Source: Roseobacter litoralis Och 149 (GTDB lineage: Bacteria > Pseudomonadota > Alphaproteobacteria > Rhodobacterales > Rhodobacteraceae). Taken from it: 64,000 bases of DNA. Shown here piece after piece: positions 51,612-60,065 of this stretch. The DNA lies in contig NC_015728.1 in the NCBI RefSeq assembly GCF_000154785.2, positions 19,130-83,129 on the forward strand, in the 5' to 3' direction. The position numbers were made by a program, and so were the translations under genes. The notes beneath the pieces were generated by a model, which ran no database searches, had not been told where the DNA came from, and saw only the letters and a list, made by a program, of their open reading frames with translations. Numbering within the stretch: position 1 is the first letter of the stretch; the number at the start of each line of letters is the position of its first letter.

Positions 51612-52474
51612 GATGGCACCGTTAGTATTGAGGTGAAGACAGCCGTGGCAAGCAAGATGACACCGATACAAACCCATTCGAGAGAAATCGATCTTGCAAG
51701 GTGCGGCCCAGCTTTCTCATCGCCTCTCTGCAGGGATGGCACGAGGCGCGTTTTGTTGATTGCACCGAGGGTCAGAAGCACAACGACTGCTGCAGTCTTA
51801 GCCAGTAGCGTCAAACCGTAACTGGTCTCAAACATAGCCGATATCGACCCAACTAGTTGCCAAGTCATGATCACGCCGGCAAGCAGCAAGACTGGCACCG
51901 AGACAACAGCAACTTGACCAAAGCGATGCCCAAGTCCGGCAGCCGATACCAGCCTCTCGTGCGAACGGGAAAGTCGGAGGAGCGGTGGCAAAACACCGAT
52001 CCAGAAAGCAGCGGTAAATAAATGCAAAAACAATACAACCTGAAGCCAGAACAGCTCTTCGATGGCCACATGACCGATTGCACAAAAACTCCAGATCGCG
52101 ACCGCAGTTCCCAAGACCGCAACCCACAACCACTGTCCCCCTAAATACGATCCCAAGAGTACGGCGCTCAAACCGAGAACGCGCAACATGAGCGCGTCGC
52201 CAGGTGGGGTCTCCCAGAGTAGCAGCAAGATAGGGACATCAATCATGCCAGCGATGTCTCCCAACAGCACGGCTCCACGTAACAAGAACCCTATAACAGC
52301 CATTGCCAACCCCAATGTGGCGAATGCCATCACACACGTCCTAGTGAAACGATCTATGCATTGCATTTGTTCTGCGAACATTTGGCGGCACAGAACAAGC
52401 CCACCACTTACCAACACACCAAGATAGAGCAAGAACTTTGCTCCGATCGCGGCTAAGCCCCATGCATCAATCAC
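51608..52474 (-). CDS. copD: CopD-domain copper transport protein
   Basis: This 288-residue protein has eight membrane helices. Conserved positions include VLFLHLFTAAFWIGVLPPLL with paired His and Trp, as in CopD. CopC and CopD together move copper through the inner membrane or load copper proteins. It follows copC with a 3-nt gap and overlaps the multicopper oxidase gene. Confidence 0.88.
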   Translation of the reverse strand: MIDAWGLAAIGAKFLLYLGVLVSGGLVLCRQMFAEQMQCIDRFTRTCVMAFATLGLAMAVIGFLLRGAVLLGDIAGMIDVPILLLLWETPPGDALMLRVLGLSAVLLGSYLGGQWLWVAVLGTAVAIWSFCAIGHVAIEELFWLQVVLFLHLFTAAFWIGVLPPLLRLSRSHERLVSAAGLGHRFGQVAVVSVPVLLLAGVIMTWQLVGSISAMFETSYGLTLLAKTAAVVVLLTLGAINKTRLVPSLQRGDEKAGPHLARSISLEWVCIGVILLATAVFTSILTVPS

Positions 52475-52477
52475 GGC

Positions 52478-52822
52478 TCACTTTACCTCGAAGGAAAAGG
52501 TGCCATTCATTGGATGCCCATCGATACCTAGACCGCGCCAGTCGATTTGATAGATGCCCGTCCCCATTGAGATAAGTGGAAGCGAGAATTCCTTGAGAAA
52601 ACCAGACTGCGAACTAACCTCCAGCGTTTTCGGTGCTGAACTTGCATAGATCATCTCGACCTTGGTCAAGCGCATCCCGTCGGTGAACCGCAACCCAATG
52701 GTTTCCGGAACGTCTTCAACAACGGCACCGTTGGCTGGTGTTGTGCTCTCCTTTTCCGAATGGGCGAGCGCTTGCGCGCTGGTCAGCGCTAAAAAGATTG
52801 TTAGTGCGAATCTGTATTTCAC
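52478..52822 (-). CDS. copC: Periplasmic copper-binding protein CopC
   Basis: This 114-residue protein has a signal peptide ending at QALA, giving mature His at the N-terminus (HSEKES). The CopC core ends GHPMNGTFSFEV. Mature N-terminal His plus the His in DGHP form the Cu(II) site of CopC. Only the Cu(II)-type ligands are visible. It precedes copD by 3 nt. Confidence 0.9.
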   Translation of the reverse strand: MKYRFALTIFLALTSAQALAHSEKESTTPANGAVVEDVPETIGLRFTDGMRLTKVEMIYASSAPKTLEVSSQSGFLKEFSLPLISMGTGIYQIDWRGLGIDGHPMNGTFSFEVK

Positions 52823-52848
52823 GGGTCGTCCTTCGTCGATTTGCTGGT

Positions 52849-53292
52849 TCAGTTTATGCCGTTCGCGCGCTGCAACTCACGAACATAGGTCACGATCATT
52901 TTCACATCGCCATCAGTGACACCTTCGACCGTCGGCATGTTCCCAAAGCGCCAATGATGCGCACGAACACCATTCTTGGCCGCCAGAAGGAATGCGGCTT
53001 CCCCATGGTGACTGGGTTCGTAGATCTTGTGCACAAGCGGAGGGGCCGCACCGTCCTGCCCGGCGGCATCTGCGCCATGACAGACTGCACATTTCGCATC
53101 ATAGGCCAGTTTGCCGATCTCCGCATTGGCCGAGAGCGTCTCCGGGACAGCAACCGCAACTATCGCCGCACCTGTGCTCACCGGTTCGTCCGAAGTGGAT
53201 GACACGTCGTCCCGGCCTGGCACTGTCCACCAAAAGCCAATTCCGAGAACGACTGCAATAGCAACGGCAAAGACAGCGTAGCGCCCGATCAA
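52849..53292 (-). CDS. Membrane-anchored cytochrome c
   Basis: This 147-residue protein has an N-terminal membrane segment (VFAVAIAVVLGIGFWW) and one CAVCH haem c site. The distal Met is probably in RFGNMPTVEGV. It overlaps the L,D-transpeptidase gene by 4 nt. Two cytochromes c in one copper operon with a multicopper oxidase suggest a small periplasmic electron chain. Confidence 0.87.
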   Translation of the reverse strand: MIGRYAVFAVAIAVVLGIGFWWTVPGRDDVSSTSDEPVSTGAAIVAVAVPETLSANAEIGKLAYDAKCAVCHGADAAGQDGAAPPLVHKIYEPSHHGEAAFLLAAKNGVRAHHWRFGNMPTVEGVTDGDVKMIVTYVRELQRANGIN

Positions 53293-53861
53293 ATCAACCT
53301 GACCTTCGTGCCAACAGGGACGCGCTCGAACACCTCTTCGATGTGTTCATTGTAAAGACCGATGCAGCCGTTGGACGATCGTCGTCCAATCTTGCGCGTG
53401 TCCTGAGTGCCGTGAATACGGTAGTACTGCCAGGACAAGTAGAGCGCGCGCGTCCCGAGAGGGTTAGCAGGATCGCCGCCCGGGATTACGGCGGGCCACT
53501 CGGGATTGCGCTCGCGCATGGACGGTGTTGGTGCCCAACTTGGGTTTTCTCGCTTCTCCACAACCTCTGTGTACCCGAGCCGTGTCAAGTCCTCTGACAA
53601 GGGAACTGATGTCGGGTAGAGACGCATTTCCCCATCGGCCGTCCAATGCTGAAGAGCTTTTGAGCCGGTATCCGAGATGATCAAACCGACGCCGAGCGTA
53701 TCGAAGTGATCCTGCCAGTTGTGGGTCTGGAAGGACGACACATTGCGCCGCACCGGGTCGACTGTCTGAGAGCTGACAAGAGAGGGCGAGAAGAGAATCG
53801 TAGCCCCGATCGCACGTGCGAAGCCGCGACGGGTGAAGGAAGATCGGTTTCTTGCCTGCAT
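53289..53861 (-). CDS. L,D-transpeptidase (YkuD), Tat-exported, first gene of copC operon
   Basis: This 190-residue protein has a Tat signal (TRRGFARAIGATILFSPSL) and a YkuD domain with YYRIHGTQDTRKIGR and GRRSSNGCIGLYN (catalytic Cys 166). It is a different subfamily from the 10674/48291 pair. It leads the operon with copC, copD, a multicopper oxidase and two cytochromes, so its copper link is by position. Confidence 0.9.
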   Translation of the reverse strand: MQARNRSSFTRRGFARAIGATILFSPSLVSSQTVDPVRRNVSSFQTHNWQDHFDTLGVGLIISDTGSKALQHWTADGEMRLYPTSVPLSEDLTRLGYTEVVEKRENPSWAPTPSMRERNPEWPAVIPGGDPANPLGTRALYLSWQYYRIHGTQDTRKIGRRSSNGCIGLYNEHIEEVFERVPVGTKVRLI

Positions 53862-53943
53862 GGGTCTGCCTCATTTCCATGTCCAACGACAGGGTATCTA
53901 CTCAAATTCAGGTACTAAAGGAACGCCGCGCGGCGCAGTTTTT

Positions 53944-53958
53944 TGTAAGGATATGTAA
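53944..53958. promoter_or_regulatory. TGTAA-N5-TGTAA direct repeat
   Basis: TGTAA GGATA TGTAA lies 83 nt upstream of the first gene of the copC operon and just after the histidine-kinase gene. It is the fourth occurrence of the TGTAW-N5-TGTAA layout. Confidence 0.52.
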
Positions 53959-53982
53959 CAACGCATCTGTCAGACGACAGCT

Positions 53983-55437
53983 TCACGCCTTTTTGATCCG
54001 TGTTGAAAATCCGCTGTCCAATTCTGTTTCTGTGTGCTCGGCTGTCGGTATCGTTGCGGCCCGGAGCATTGTCATCGGCAAGGCGACTCGCGCGCAAAGC
54101 CCGCCATCTTTTCGGTTCGAAAGGGTGATGGTACCGCCGTGTTCCAGAACGATGCTTCGCGCGATCGAGAGGCCCAGCCCATGTCCGCCCGTCTCATGAG
54201 AGCGCGATTGTTCCAGGCGGAGGAATGGCTGGAACACATCGCGCAAACGGTCTTCGGGGATCCCGGGCCCATCGTCGTCGACCACGATCTCCAAACTTTC
54301 GGCTGACACGCGCCAAGACAGCGTCGGGTTACACCCATACCGTTGCGCGTTGTCGATTAGATTGCGCAAGGCTCGGCGCAAGGCCACTGGCTTGATGTGC
54401 ACCATCGCCCCAGATCCCGGTTTCAGGTCCAGCGCACCATGCGTCTGGTGTTTGATGTCGGTCAGGTACTCGGTGATCTCGATTGCCTGCAGGTGCTCGT
54501 CCCGTCCTACGCCACGGGCATAGGCGAGCGTGGCTTCTACCATGTCCTGCATTTCGTCGAGCGAAACTGTCATGCCGCTTTTGGTCTCCGGATCCTCTAC
54601 CATCTCGGCATGAACGCGCAGGGCCGTGAGTGGCGATCTCAAATCATGTGCCAATGCGGCCAGCATCTGCGTCCGATCCGAGACGAAACGGGCCAGACGG
54701 GCTTGCATTTCATTGAACGCCATCGTCAGGTTCCGTACCTCGTTCGGTCCGGCCGCCGTGAGTGGTTCTTGCCCGCCACCGCGCCCGAACTCCTCTGCGG
54801 CGGCGGCAAGTTCATTCAATGGCCGCGTCAGGCGCGTGAGCAGAAACCAGAATATAGCCAAGAGTAACACCCCTGCCGTCAGCACGAAGGAAAGCGTGGA
54901 CGCCCAAGACCATTGAATTGGCGGTCGCTCGAAACGGGTGGCGACGTTCAGCCATTGGCCCCCGGCAATGGAGATCGAGACCTCCATCTCGATAGCCGCG
55001 AGCGTGCCCTGCATCATCTCGGCGTGCATCTCTGCCATTTCCGGCGAGAGGTTCGGCAGCGGCAGAAGACCCTGTTCGATTTCATGGACCTCAACGCGGA
55101 TATCACGGCTGTATTCATCGTTCAGGAGTGCGCGAATTCGGGCTTCCACGGCTCCATTAACATTGTGATCTGTGTGTACGACGGCTGGTTCGTTTTCGAG
55201 GTCAAACCGCACGAGCGGCGAATTTGCGGCAACAACGATTTGCTGTCGTAGATCGCTCGGTGCTTCCTCGATAAGACGCGCAACATTCGCGGCGCGCCCA
55301 GCGGCCTCACTGCCGATAGCCGCCTGAACTGCAAGAGACCGTTCATCCACAAAAAGCCAAAGACCAACGACCTGCGCCACGAATAGAACTGATACGACCA
55401 AAATTGCGATCTGTGTGCGGAATCCCATGCGCTTCAT
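53983..55437 (-). CDS. Sensor histidine kinase
   Basis: This 484-residue kinase has two membrane helices around a periplasmic sensor (about 33-180), a HAMP segment, a HisKA site (LAALAHDLRSPLTALR, H264) and an ATPase domain (LIDNAQRYG; DDDGPGIPEDR; GGHGLGLSIARS). The periplasmic part has a Met/His-poor sequence except PEMAEMHAEMMQGTL, a possible metal-binding segment. It overlaps the response-regulator stop by 4 nt. It probably senses periplasmic copper. Confidence 0.91.
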   Translation of the reverse strand: MKRMGFRTQIAILVVSVLFVAQVVGLWLFVDERSLAVQAAIGSEAAGRAANVARLIEEAPSDLRQQIVVAANSPLVRFDLENEPAVVHTDHNVNGAVEARIRALLNDEYSRDIRVEVHEIEQGLLPLPNLSPEMAEMHAEMMQGTLAAIEMEVSISIAGGQWLNVATRFERPPIQWSWASTLSFVLTAGVLLLAIFWFLLTRLTRPLNELAAAAEEFGRGGGQEPLTAAGPNEVRNLTMAFNEMQARLARFVSDRTQMLAALAHDLRSPLTALRVHAEMVEDPETKSGMTVSLDEMQDMVEATLAYARGVGRDEHLQAIEITEYLTDIKHQTHGALDLKPGSGAMVHIKPVALRRALRNLIDNAQRYGCNPTLSWRVSAESLEIVVDDDGPGIPEDRLRDVFQPFLRLEQSRSHETGGHGLGLSIARSIVLEHGGTITLSNRKDGGLCARVALPMTMLRAATIPTAEHTETELDSGFSTRIKKA

Positions 55438-56165
55438 GCATGGCTCTCCACGTCACTGTTCAGACAATAACCGCCGTTGCGCACTGTCGAAATGATACGA
55501 GGTCGAAGAACATCGGCTTCAATTTTTCGTCGCAACCGCGACACTTGATTGTCGATGGTCCTGTCAAATGGTCCTGCTTTACGCCCTGCGCTCAACTCGA
55601 GCAGCTCATCACGGCTCATCACTATTCGTGGGTTTTTCAGGAAGACGGCCAGCAGCTTTGCCTCTGCTGTCGTCAAAGCTTCGATCCTTCCATCAGAACG
55701 AGTAACTTGACGGGCGTCATGATCGAATATGACCCCAGAAAACGTGACCCGCTTGCCCGCAAATCCACCTCCGTGCAGAGTGTATCCAACGCCCGCGCGC
55801 CGGAGGATTGCGTTGATCCTGGCAAGTAATTCGCCAGGATTGAACGGTTTGGCGAGATAGTCATCCGCACCCGTGTCGAGACCCTTGATCCGATCATCAT
55901 CCTCGCCAAGTGCCGTCAACATGAGAATTGGAATACTTTGGTGCTGACGCCGCAACCTTGCACAGGCTGCCAGCCCGTCCTCGCCCGGCATCATGATGTC
56001 GAGCACGATCAGATCGAATGTGTAATCCTTCAGTTGCGCATCCATATCGGCAGCACTTTTTGCCCCTGTCGCCCGCATCCCGTTTATCTTCAGGTAGCGT
56101 GTCACGGAATGCCGGATCTCGGCATGATCATCGACCACAAGAATGCGTGGTGGGGTCGCCATCAT
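55434..56165 (-). CDS. OmpR-family response regulator
   Basis: This 243-residue protein has a receiver domain (D56 in IVLDIMMPGEDG; lysine in DDYLAKPFNPGE) and a winged-helix domain (SRDELLELSAGRKAGPFDRT). It is likely phosphorylated by the adjacent kinase. Its probable DNA target is the TGTAW-N5-TGTAA repeat seen four times in the window. Start 56165 overlaps the upstream stop by one base. Confidence 0.92.
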   Translation of the reverse strand: MMATPPRILVVDDHAEIRHSVTRYLKINGMRATGAKSAADMDAQLKDYTFDLIVLDIMMPGEDGLAACARLRRQHQSIPILMLTALGEDDDRIKGLDTGADDYLAKPFNPGELLARINAILRRAGVGYTLHGGGFAGKRVTFSGVIFDHDARQVTRSDGRIEALTTAEAKLLAVFLKNPRIVMSRDELLELSAGRKAGPFDRTIDNQVSRLRRKIEADVLRPRIISTVRNGGYCLNSDVESHA

Positions 56166-57472
56166 CAATCAAGGCCCATCAAGGTGGCCCGCCGCATCGC
56201 AATGCTGTCGCCAGTGCCATCAGGTTGGGTCCACGCGAAGTATATGTCGCGACCAAGCCGAGCCATCTTCGGGAAGTTCATTGATGCACCGCCCGTGTTG
56301 ATGGCAACTACCTCGCGGGCCAGACAGCCTGTTTCGCTCGTGATTTGGCATACCATGAGCGCCTCGTGGCCCTTGGTCCATTCGACCCAAGAGACCACAG
56401 CCATCCCGTTTTCGATCATCTCAACATCCACTCTGCCGACCGGATTGCCCAGATCGATCCGGGCAGGTTCCGCAAAGCTGTGGCCAGCATCGTCGGAGAA
56501 GGCCACATGCACCACAGCGACGTCATCCGCACCGGTGAACCAGGCAACGGCCACACGATCTTCGTGTGTCAAGATTGCTGGTCCATTTACGGGACATCCT
56601 GCCAACTCCCAACCATCGTCATGCACTCGAACCGGTGGCTGCCATCCATCCTTCGTCAGCCGAGCGACGGCAATATCCCGGATCTCACCCTCAGTTCGAT
56701 CGCGGTACGCTGCGAGGACTTCGCCGTCGCGTGTCGCAGCCATGCTGGTCTGACAACACGAGCAGGTTTGCATGTCTATTGCCACATCCCGTCCAAGCCG
56801 TGCGTCGCTGCTCAGTGTTGTGGCGCGGAGCTGCATCGCATCAGGCAAAGCCGTTGCTTTGCCCCTGTTCTTTCCATAGGCTCGACCGTCAAGCCAAACA
56901 ACGACCATATTGTTTGAACCGATGGGCAGTAATGATACAAAGCCATGCTGTGAGAATGATCGATCCCCGTGCGGGATCACTGGTTCGCTCCAAGTTTCGC
57001 CGTGGTCATGGGACAGCGCGATTTCAATACGGTAATCATAGCCGGACGCTCCGATTTCACGTAGCCAATGCACGGCAATTGTGTTGTCAGGAAAAACCGC
57101 GATGCTTGGGGAGTCGGCCCAATTTACAAAAAGATCAGCGCTCTGATGGACAATGCTCGGTTCGGTCCAGCTGTGATTTGAACCGCTGGACATCATCACT
57201 TTTGTTTGACCTTGCTCGTGTTCCATCCAGCTCAAATAAAGCGCACCGTTCTGACTAGTCAGAGATGGTTCGTGCGCACCAGGTGTGGTTACTGCCGTAA
57301 TTTCTTCGACCCGTTCAAAGAGCCGCACTTCGGTTTGTGCGGTTGCTAAACTCGCACTCGCAGTGAGAAGCGCAGCGAGTAGAGTTCCAAAGAGCACACC
57401 GAACCATTTCGCATTTGGGTATCCTTGGAAATAGCTATGGATTCTCTTCGGTGTCATCGGTTTATAAATCAT
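56165..57472 (-). CDS. Exported BNR-repeat (sialidase-like) protein
   Basis: This 435-residue protein has a signal region (FGVLFGTLLAALLTASAS) and several Asp-box-like repeats (SHDHGETWSEP, SDDAGHSFAEP) of a six-bladed propeller. The insert MQTCSCCQTSM places three Cys together. It is the first gene of the two-component operon. A sialidase activity is not supported by catalytic residues that I can see; the CSCC cluster suggests a metal-binding sensor partner. The start is uncertain, with 57457 as an alternative. Confidence 0.72.
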   Translation of the reverse strand: MIYKPMTPKRIHSYFQGYPNAKWFGVLFGTLLAALLTASASLATAQTEVRLFERVEEITAVTTPGAHEPSLTSQNGALYLSWMEHEQGQTKVMMSSGSNHSWTEPSIVHQSADLFVNWADSPSIAVFPDNTIAVHWLREIGASGYDYRIEIALSHDHGETWSEPVIPHGDRSFSQHGFVSLLPIGSNNMVVVWLDGRAYGKNRGKATALPDAMQLRATTLSSDARLGRDVAIDMQTCSCCQTSMAATRDGEVLAAYRDRTEGEIRDIAVARLTKDGWQPPVRVHDDGWELAGCPVNGPAILTHEDRVAVAWFTGADDVAVVHVAFSDDAGHSFAEPARIDLGNPVGRVDVEMIENGMAVVSWVEWTKGHEALMVCQITSETGCLAREVVAINTGGASMNFPKMARLGRDIYFAWTQPDGTGDSIAMRRATLMGLD

Positions 57473-57551
57473 GAGGCGCACAATAGATTTATTTTTCGGG
57501 AAAGGCCCGCATTTCGTTTGTCGCAATATGTATCAATGACCCAGACATGTC

Positions 57552-57582
57552 TTGACCTTCCAGTAGCTGGAAGCCCCATTCA
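57552..57582 (+). promoter_or_regulatory. CueR-type promoter of the 57.6-kb operon
   Basis: TTGACC, 19 nt with the dyad TTCCAGTAGCTGGAA, then CATTCA on the plus strand. The predicted transcription start is at about 57589-57590, the first base of the downstream ATG, so the transcript would be leaderless or nearly so. Confidence 0.75.
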
Positions 57583-57589
57583 ACCCAGC

Positions 57590-58036
57590 ATGACAAACAC
57601 ACGACAAGACACACCGGGGCAACATCCCGCCCAATCGGTGCACAAGACCGTGGCGGCACCCGCGTGGATCGGGTTTGCGCTTTTTGTGGTTACAATGCCC
57701 GCCCACCTCCTCCTGGAACAGGCAGACTCGCTTGCCTTGGCAGCGGTCACACTGGCCCTGATCGGCGGGGCCTATATCGGGTTCGGTGCCGCCGATGGCC
57801 GTCGCTCCGTGTTCTGGTCCGAGCTCGGCGTCGCCCTTTTCTTCGGGGCAGCGGCCGTGTCGGGCCTTCTCTGGCATTGGGCAGCCCTGCCTCTGGGCCT
57901 CGCGCTCCATGCGCTGTGGGATCTTGCCCATCACAATGCGGTCCGCCTCGCCCGGGTCCCACACTGGTACATCCCGTTTTGCGTCGTCTTTGACCTGATG
58001 GCGGCAGCCTTTCTTGTGCTGCTTTATACGAGGTAG
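57590..58036 (+). CDS. Membrane protein, copper-inducible by position
   Basis: This 148-residue protein has four to five membrane helices with LALHALWDLAHHNAVRLAR, a His-bearing loop of DUF6010 appearance. The ATG at 57590 is 7 nt after the -10 of the CueR-type promoter, and no ribosome site fits between, so a leaderless mRNA is likely. I cannot name its function. Confidence 0.75.
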   Translation: MTNTRQDTPGQHPAQSVHKTVAAPAWIGFALFVVTMPAHLLLEQADSLALAAVTLALIGGAYIGFGAADGRRSVFWSELGVALFFGAAAVSGLLWHWAALPLGLALHALWDLAHHNAVRLARVPHWYIPFCVVFDLMAAAFLVLLYTR

Positions 58037-58039
58037 GCC

Positions 58040-58291
58040 ATGGTGCGTGTCGTTGTTCTTGTCCTTCTGGGGCTCTTGCTTCTCGTCCTGGCGCGTCCGG
58101 ACCTTGCGGGGCTCGATGCCGATCTGCCGGAGCGCGACGACCTGCGCCTTTGGATCGAGGCGGCTGGTCTTCTTGGTCCGCTTCTGGTCGTGGCGCTGAT
58201 GACGCTGGCGATCGTGGCCAGTCCCCTGACGCGCAGTTGTCGGGAGAAGGTCGTAGGGCTCTGGCAGCATATGATTGAAATCATATTCTAG
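58040..58291 (+). pseudogene. Truncated TVP38/TMEM64-like membrane protein
   Basis: This 83-residue frame has two hydrophobic segments. Its second part, LLGPLLVVALMTLAIVASPL, looks like the start of a TVP38/TMEM64 protein, which should continue for more than 100 residues. Instead the frame ends after CREKVVGLWQHMIEIIF. The end coincides with a perfect inverted repeat (ATATGATT/AATCATAT, 58269-58286), so a deletion or insertion junction is likely. A complete small protein cannot be excluded. Confidence 0.5.
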
Positions 58292-58346
58292 AGCAGGCCT
58301 GCGTGCTAGGAAAAACGGGTATCGTGCCGTTCAAAAGGATCTCGCC

Positions 58347-58871
58347 ATGCGCCTTGTTGCTCTCCTGCTTGCCCTGTCATTGTCTGGACCCGTCGCGGCC
58401 CAGCACAGCCATTCCGCGACCGGGCATGCGATGCCGGGTCCGCAGGAAACCGGGCAATCAGCCTTTGCCGCCATGGCCGAGATCGTGGCGCTCCTGCGCG
58501 CCGATCCCGCCACCGATTGGGCAAATGTCGATATTGCGGCCCTGAGGCGACATCTGGTGGACATGGAGCTTTTGACGATGGAGGCCGAGGTTACCCGCAG
58601 TGTGCGGCCCGCCGGTATCCGGTTCGAAATCCGGGGGGCACCGCGCGTTCTCGAGGCCATTCGCGCCATGGTGCCTGCCCATGCGCCGTTCCTGGCTGCC
58701 GAGACAGGTTGGGAGGTCACGACAGAGGATCTCGGGGATGGTGTTGCCCTGCTCGTCGATGGCGATTCCGACCAGATACAGGGTCTTGGGTTCTTCGGTC
58801 TGATGACCATCGGCGCGCATCACCAGGAGCATCATCTCATGATGGCAAAAGGCGCACCACCCCACCATTGA
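58347..58871 (+). CDS. Exported His-rich hypothetical protein
   Basis: This 174-residue protein has a signal peptide (LVALLLALSLSGPVAAQ) with a His-rich mature start (HSHSATGHAM) and end (GAHHQEHHLMMAKGAPPHH). The ATG at 58347 begins the signal. I do not recognise a family. The terminal His clusters would suit Cu(II) or Zn(II). It is probably in the CueR-driven transcript from 57590, though the truncated gene and 55-nt gap intervene. Confidence 0.72.
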   Translation: MRLVALLLALSLSGPVAAQHSHSATGHAMPGPQETGQSAFAAMAEIVALLRADPATDWANVDIAALRRHLVDMELLTMEAEVTRSVRPAGIRFEIRGAPRVLEAIRAMVPAHAPFLAAETGWEVTTEDLGDGVALLVDGDSDQIQGLGFFGLMTIGAHHQEHHLMMAKGAPPHH

Positions 58872-58979
58872 GCCGATGATCCGCCACAGTTTCCATCCGC
58901 CAGCCCCCGGGTTGCAGACAAAACAGTACAAAACCCGCGTTGACGTTCCGGTGCGGGAAGGTTGCACATTTGCGATGCT

Positions 58980-59537
58980 ATGGATGCGACCGAGGACACT
59001 GAACGCAGGGATTTCCTGTACTATGCCACTGCTGGCGCGGGCGTGGTCGCCTCCGGTGTGGCGCTCTGGCCGCTGATCAATCAGATGAACCCCTCGGCGG
59101 ATGTGCGCGCCCTGGCGAGGATCTCGGTGGATATGTCCGGGCTTGCGGAAGGCACGCAACTGACCGTCAATTGGCGCGGAAAACCCGTTTTCATCCGCCA
59201 CCGGACGCAAGCGGAGATCGCCCAAGCGCGTGAAGAGGCGGTCTCCGCCTTGCCGGACACCGATGCGCGCAATCCCAATCTTCCCGGCGAGGCCGCAGCG
59301 CGGGATGAGAACCGCGCCATTCCGGGCCATGACGCCTATCTGGTGATGATCGGTGTCTGCACGCATTTGGGATGTGTCCCGCTTGGCGATGGCGCGGGCG
59401 ATTTCGGAGGCTGGTTCTGTCCCTGCCACGGGTCGCATTACGATACTGCGGGTCGTATTCGCAAAGGCCCTGCGCCGGAGAACCTGCACATTCCACCCCT
59501 CGCCTTATCCGACAACATGGTGCTGACGCTCGGTTAG
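58980..59537 (+). CDS. petA: Rieske iron-sulfur subunit of cytochrome bc1 (orphan)
   Basis: This 185-residue protein has the [11 protein letters not shown]at/anchor motif and the two Rieske cluster boxes CTHLGC and CPCHGSHYD. It is full length for bc1 Rieske proteins. No cytochrome b or c1 gene follows; a terminator is next, then plasmid genes. It could replace a chromosomal subunit damaged by copper. The ATG at 58980 fits the family start; the upstream TTG at 58962 is unlikely. Confidence 0.91.
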   Translation: MDATEDTERRDFLYYATAGAGVVASGVALWPLINQMNPSADVRALARISVDMSGLAEGTQLTVNWRGKPVFIRHRTQAEIAQAREEAVSALPDTDARNPNLPGEAAARDENRAIPGHDAYLVMIGVCTHLGCVPLGDGAGDFGGWFCPCHGSHYDTAGRIRKGPAPENLHIPPLALSDNMVLTLG

Positions 59538-60065
59538 GTGCATGAGGCGTTGTCATCTTGACTGGCCCGCCAATCGCACGGCTGGGCAGGCTCTAGGGCA
59601 CAAGATGCCCCGGAGCCAATGGTGTCTCCGCCCTCCCGGGTAACGATCCTTCGGGCACAGGACAGAGGCAATCTCGGGCCTGCCCGCGATCACGGGGTAA
59701 TCGACGGGGGTGCCGCCGCTCTGCTATGGCACCCCCGACGGTTTTACATTTTTCCTCCGCCTGACATCCGAACGACGGCGCGAACAGGGGCTCGGGTGCC
59801 ACTGGCGCGTCAGCCTCCGCCGGAGAAATCCGGTGCCTCCCGTCGGTCGATGCCGTCGGGTCCCTCCCGATTTCACCGCTTCGGCCCCCTGTGTCCCGCC
59901 GCCGCCCGGCCGCAGGTCGGGCTATGCCCTTCCCTGCTCTGCCCTTCGGAAGACGCGGGGGTCTTCCGAACGCCAGAGACAGGGATGGCCCGCGCCCAAG
60001 GCGGACAATGGGCCAATGCACAAGAAACCCATGCCGCGCCAACCACGAAGGAAAGGAGCGAGACC
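59538..60065. other. Intergenic region with probable terminator
   Basis: No gene is supported in this 528-nt stretch. It holds the terminator described separately. A long in-frame extension upstream of the 60066 gene is open, but it lacks a start with ribosome site and looks non-coding. Confidence 0.5.
59705..59745 (+). terminator. Intrinsic terminator after petA
   Basis: GGGGGTGCC and GGCACCCCC form a strong 9-bp stem with a 13-nt loop, followed by GACGGTTTT. It is 168 nt after the petA stop. Confidence 0.6.

Noticed and set aside
57528..57542. TGTATC near 57530 as a fifth TGTAW-N5-TGTAA site
   Set aside because: Only one half-site is present.
59619..60065. N-terminal extension of the MGLDQY gene
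   Set aside because: The frame is open, but it crosses a strong terminator and lacks a start with ribosome site; the ATG at 60066 has a clear one.
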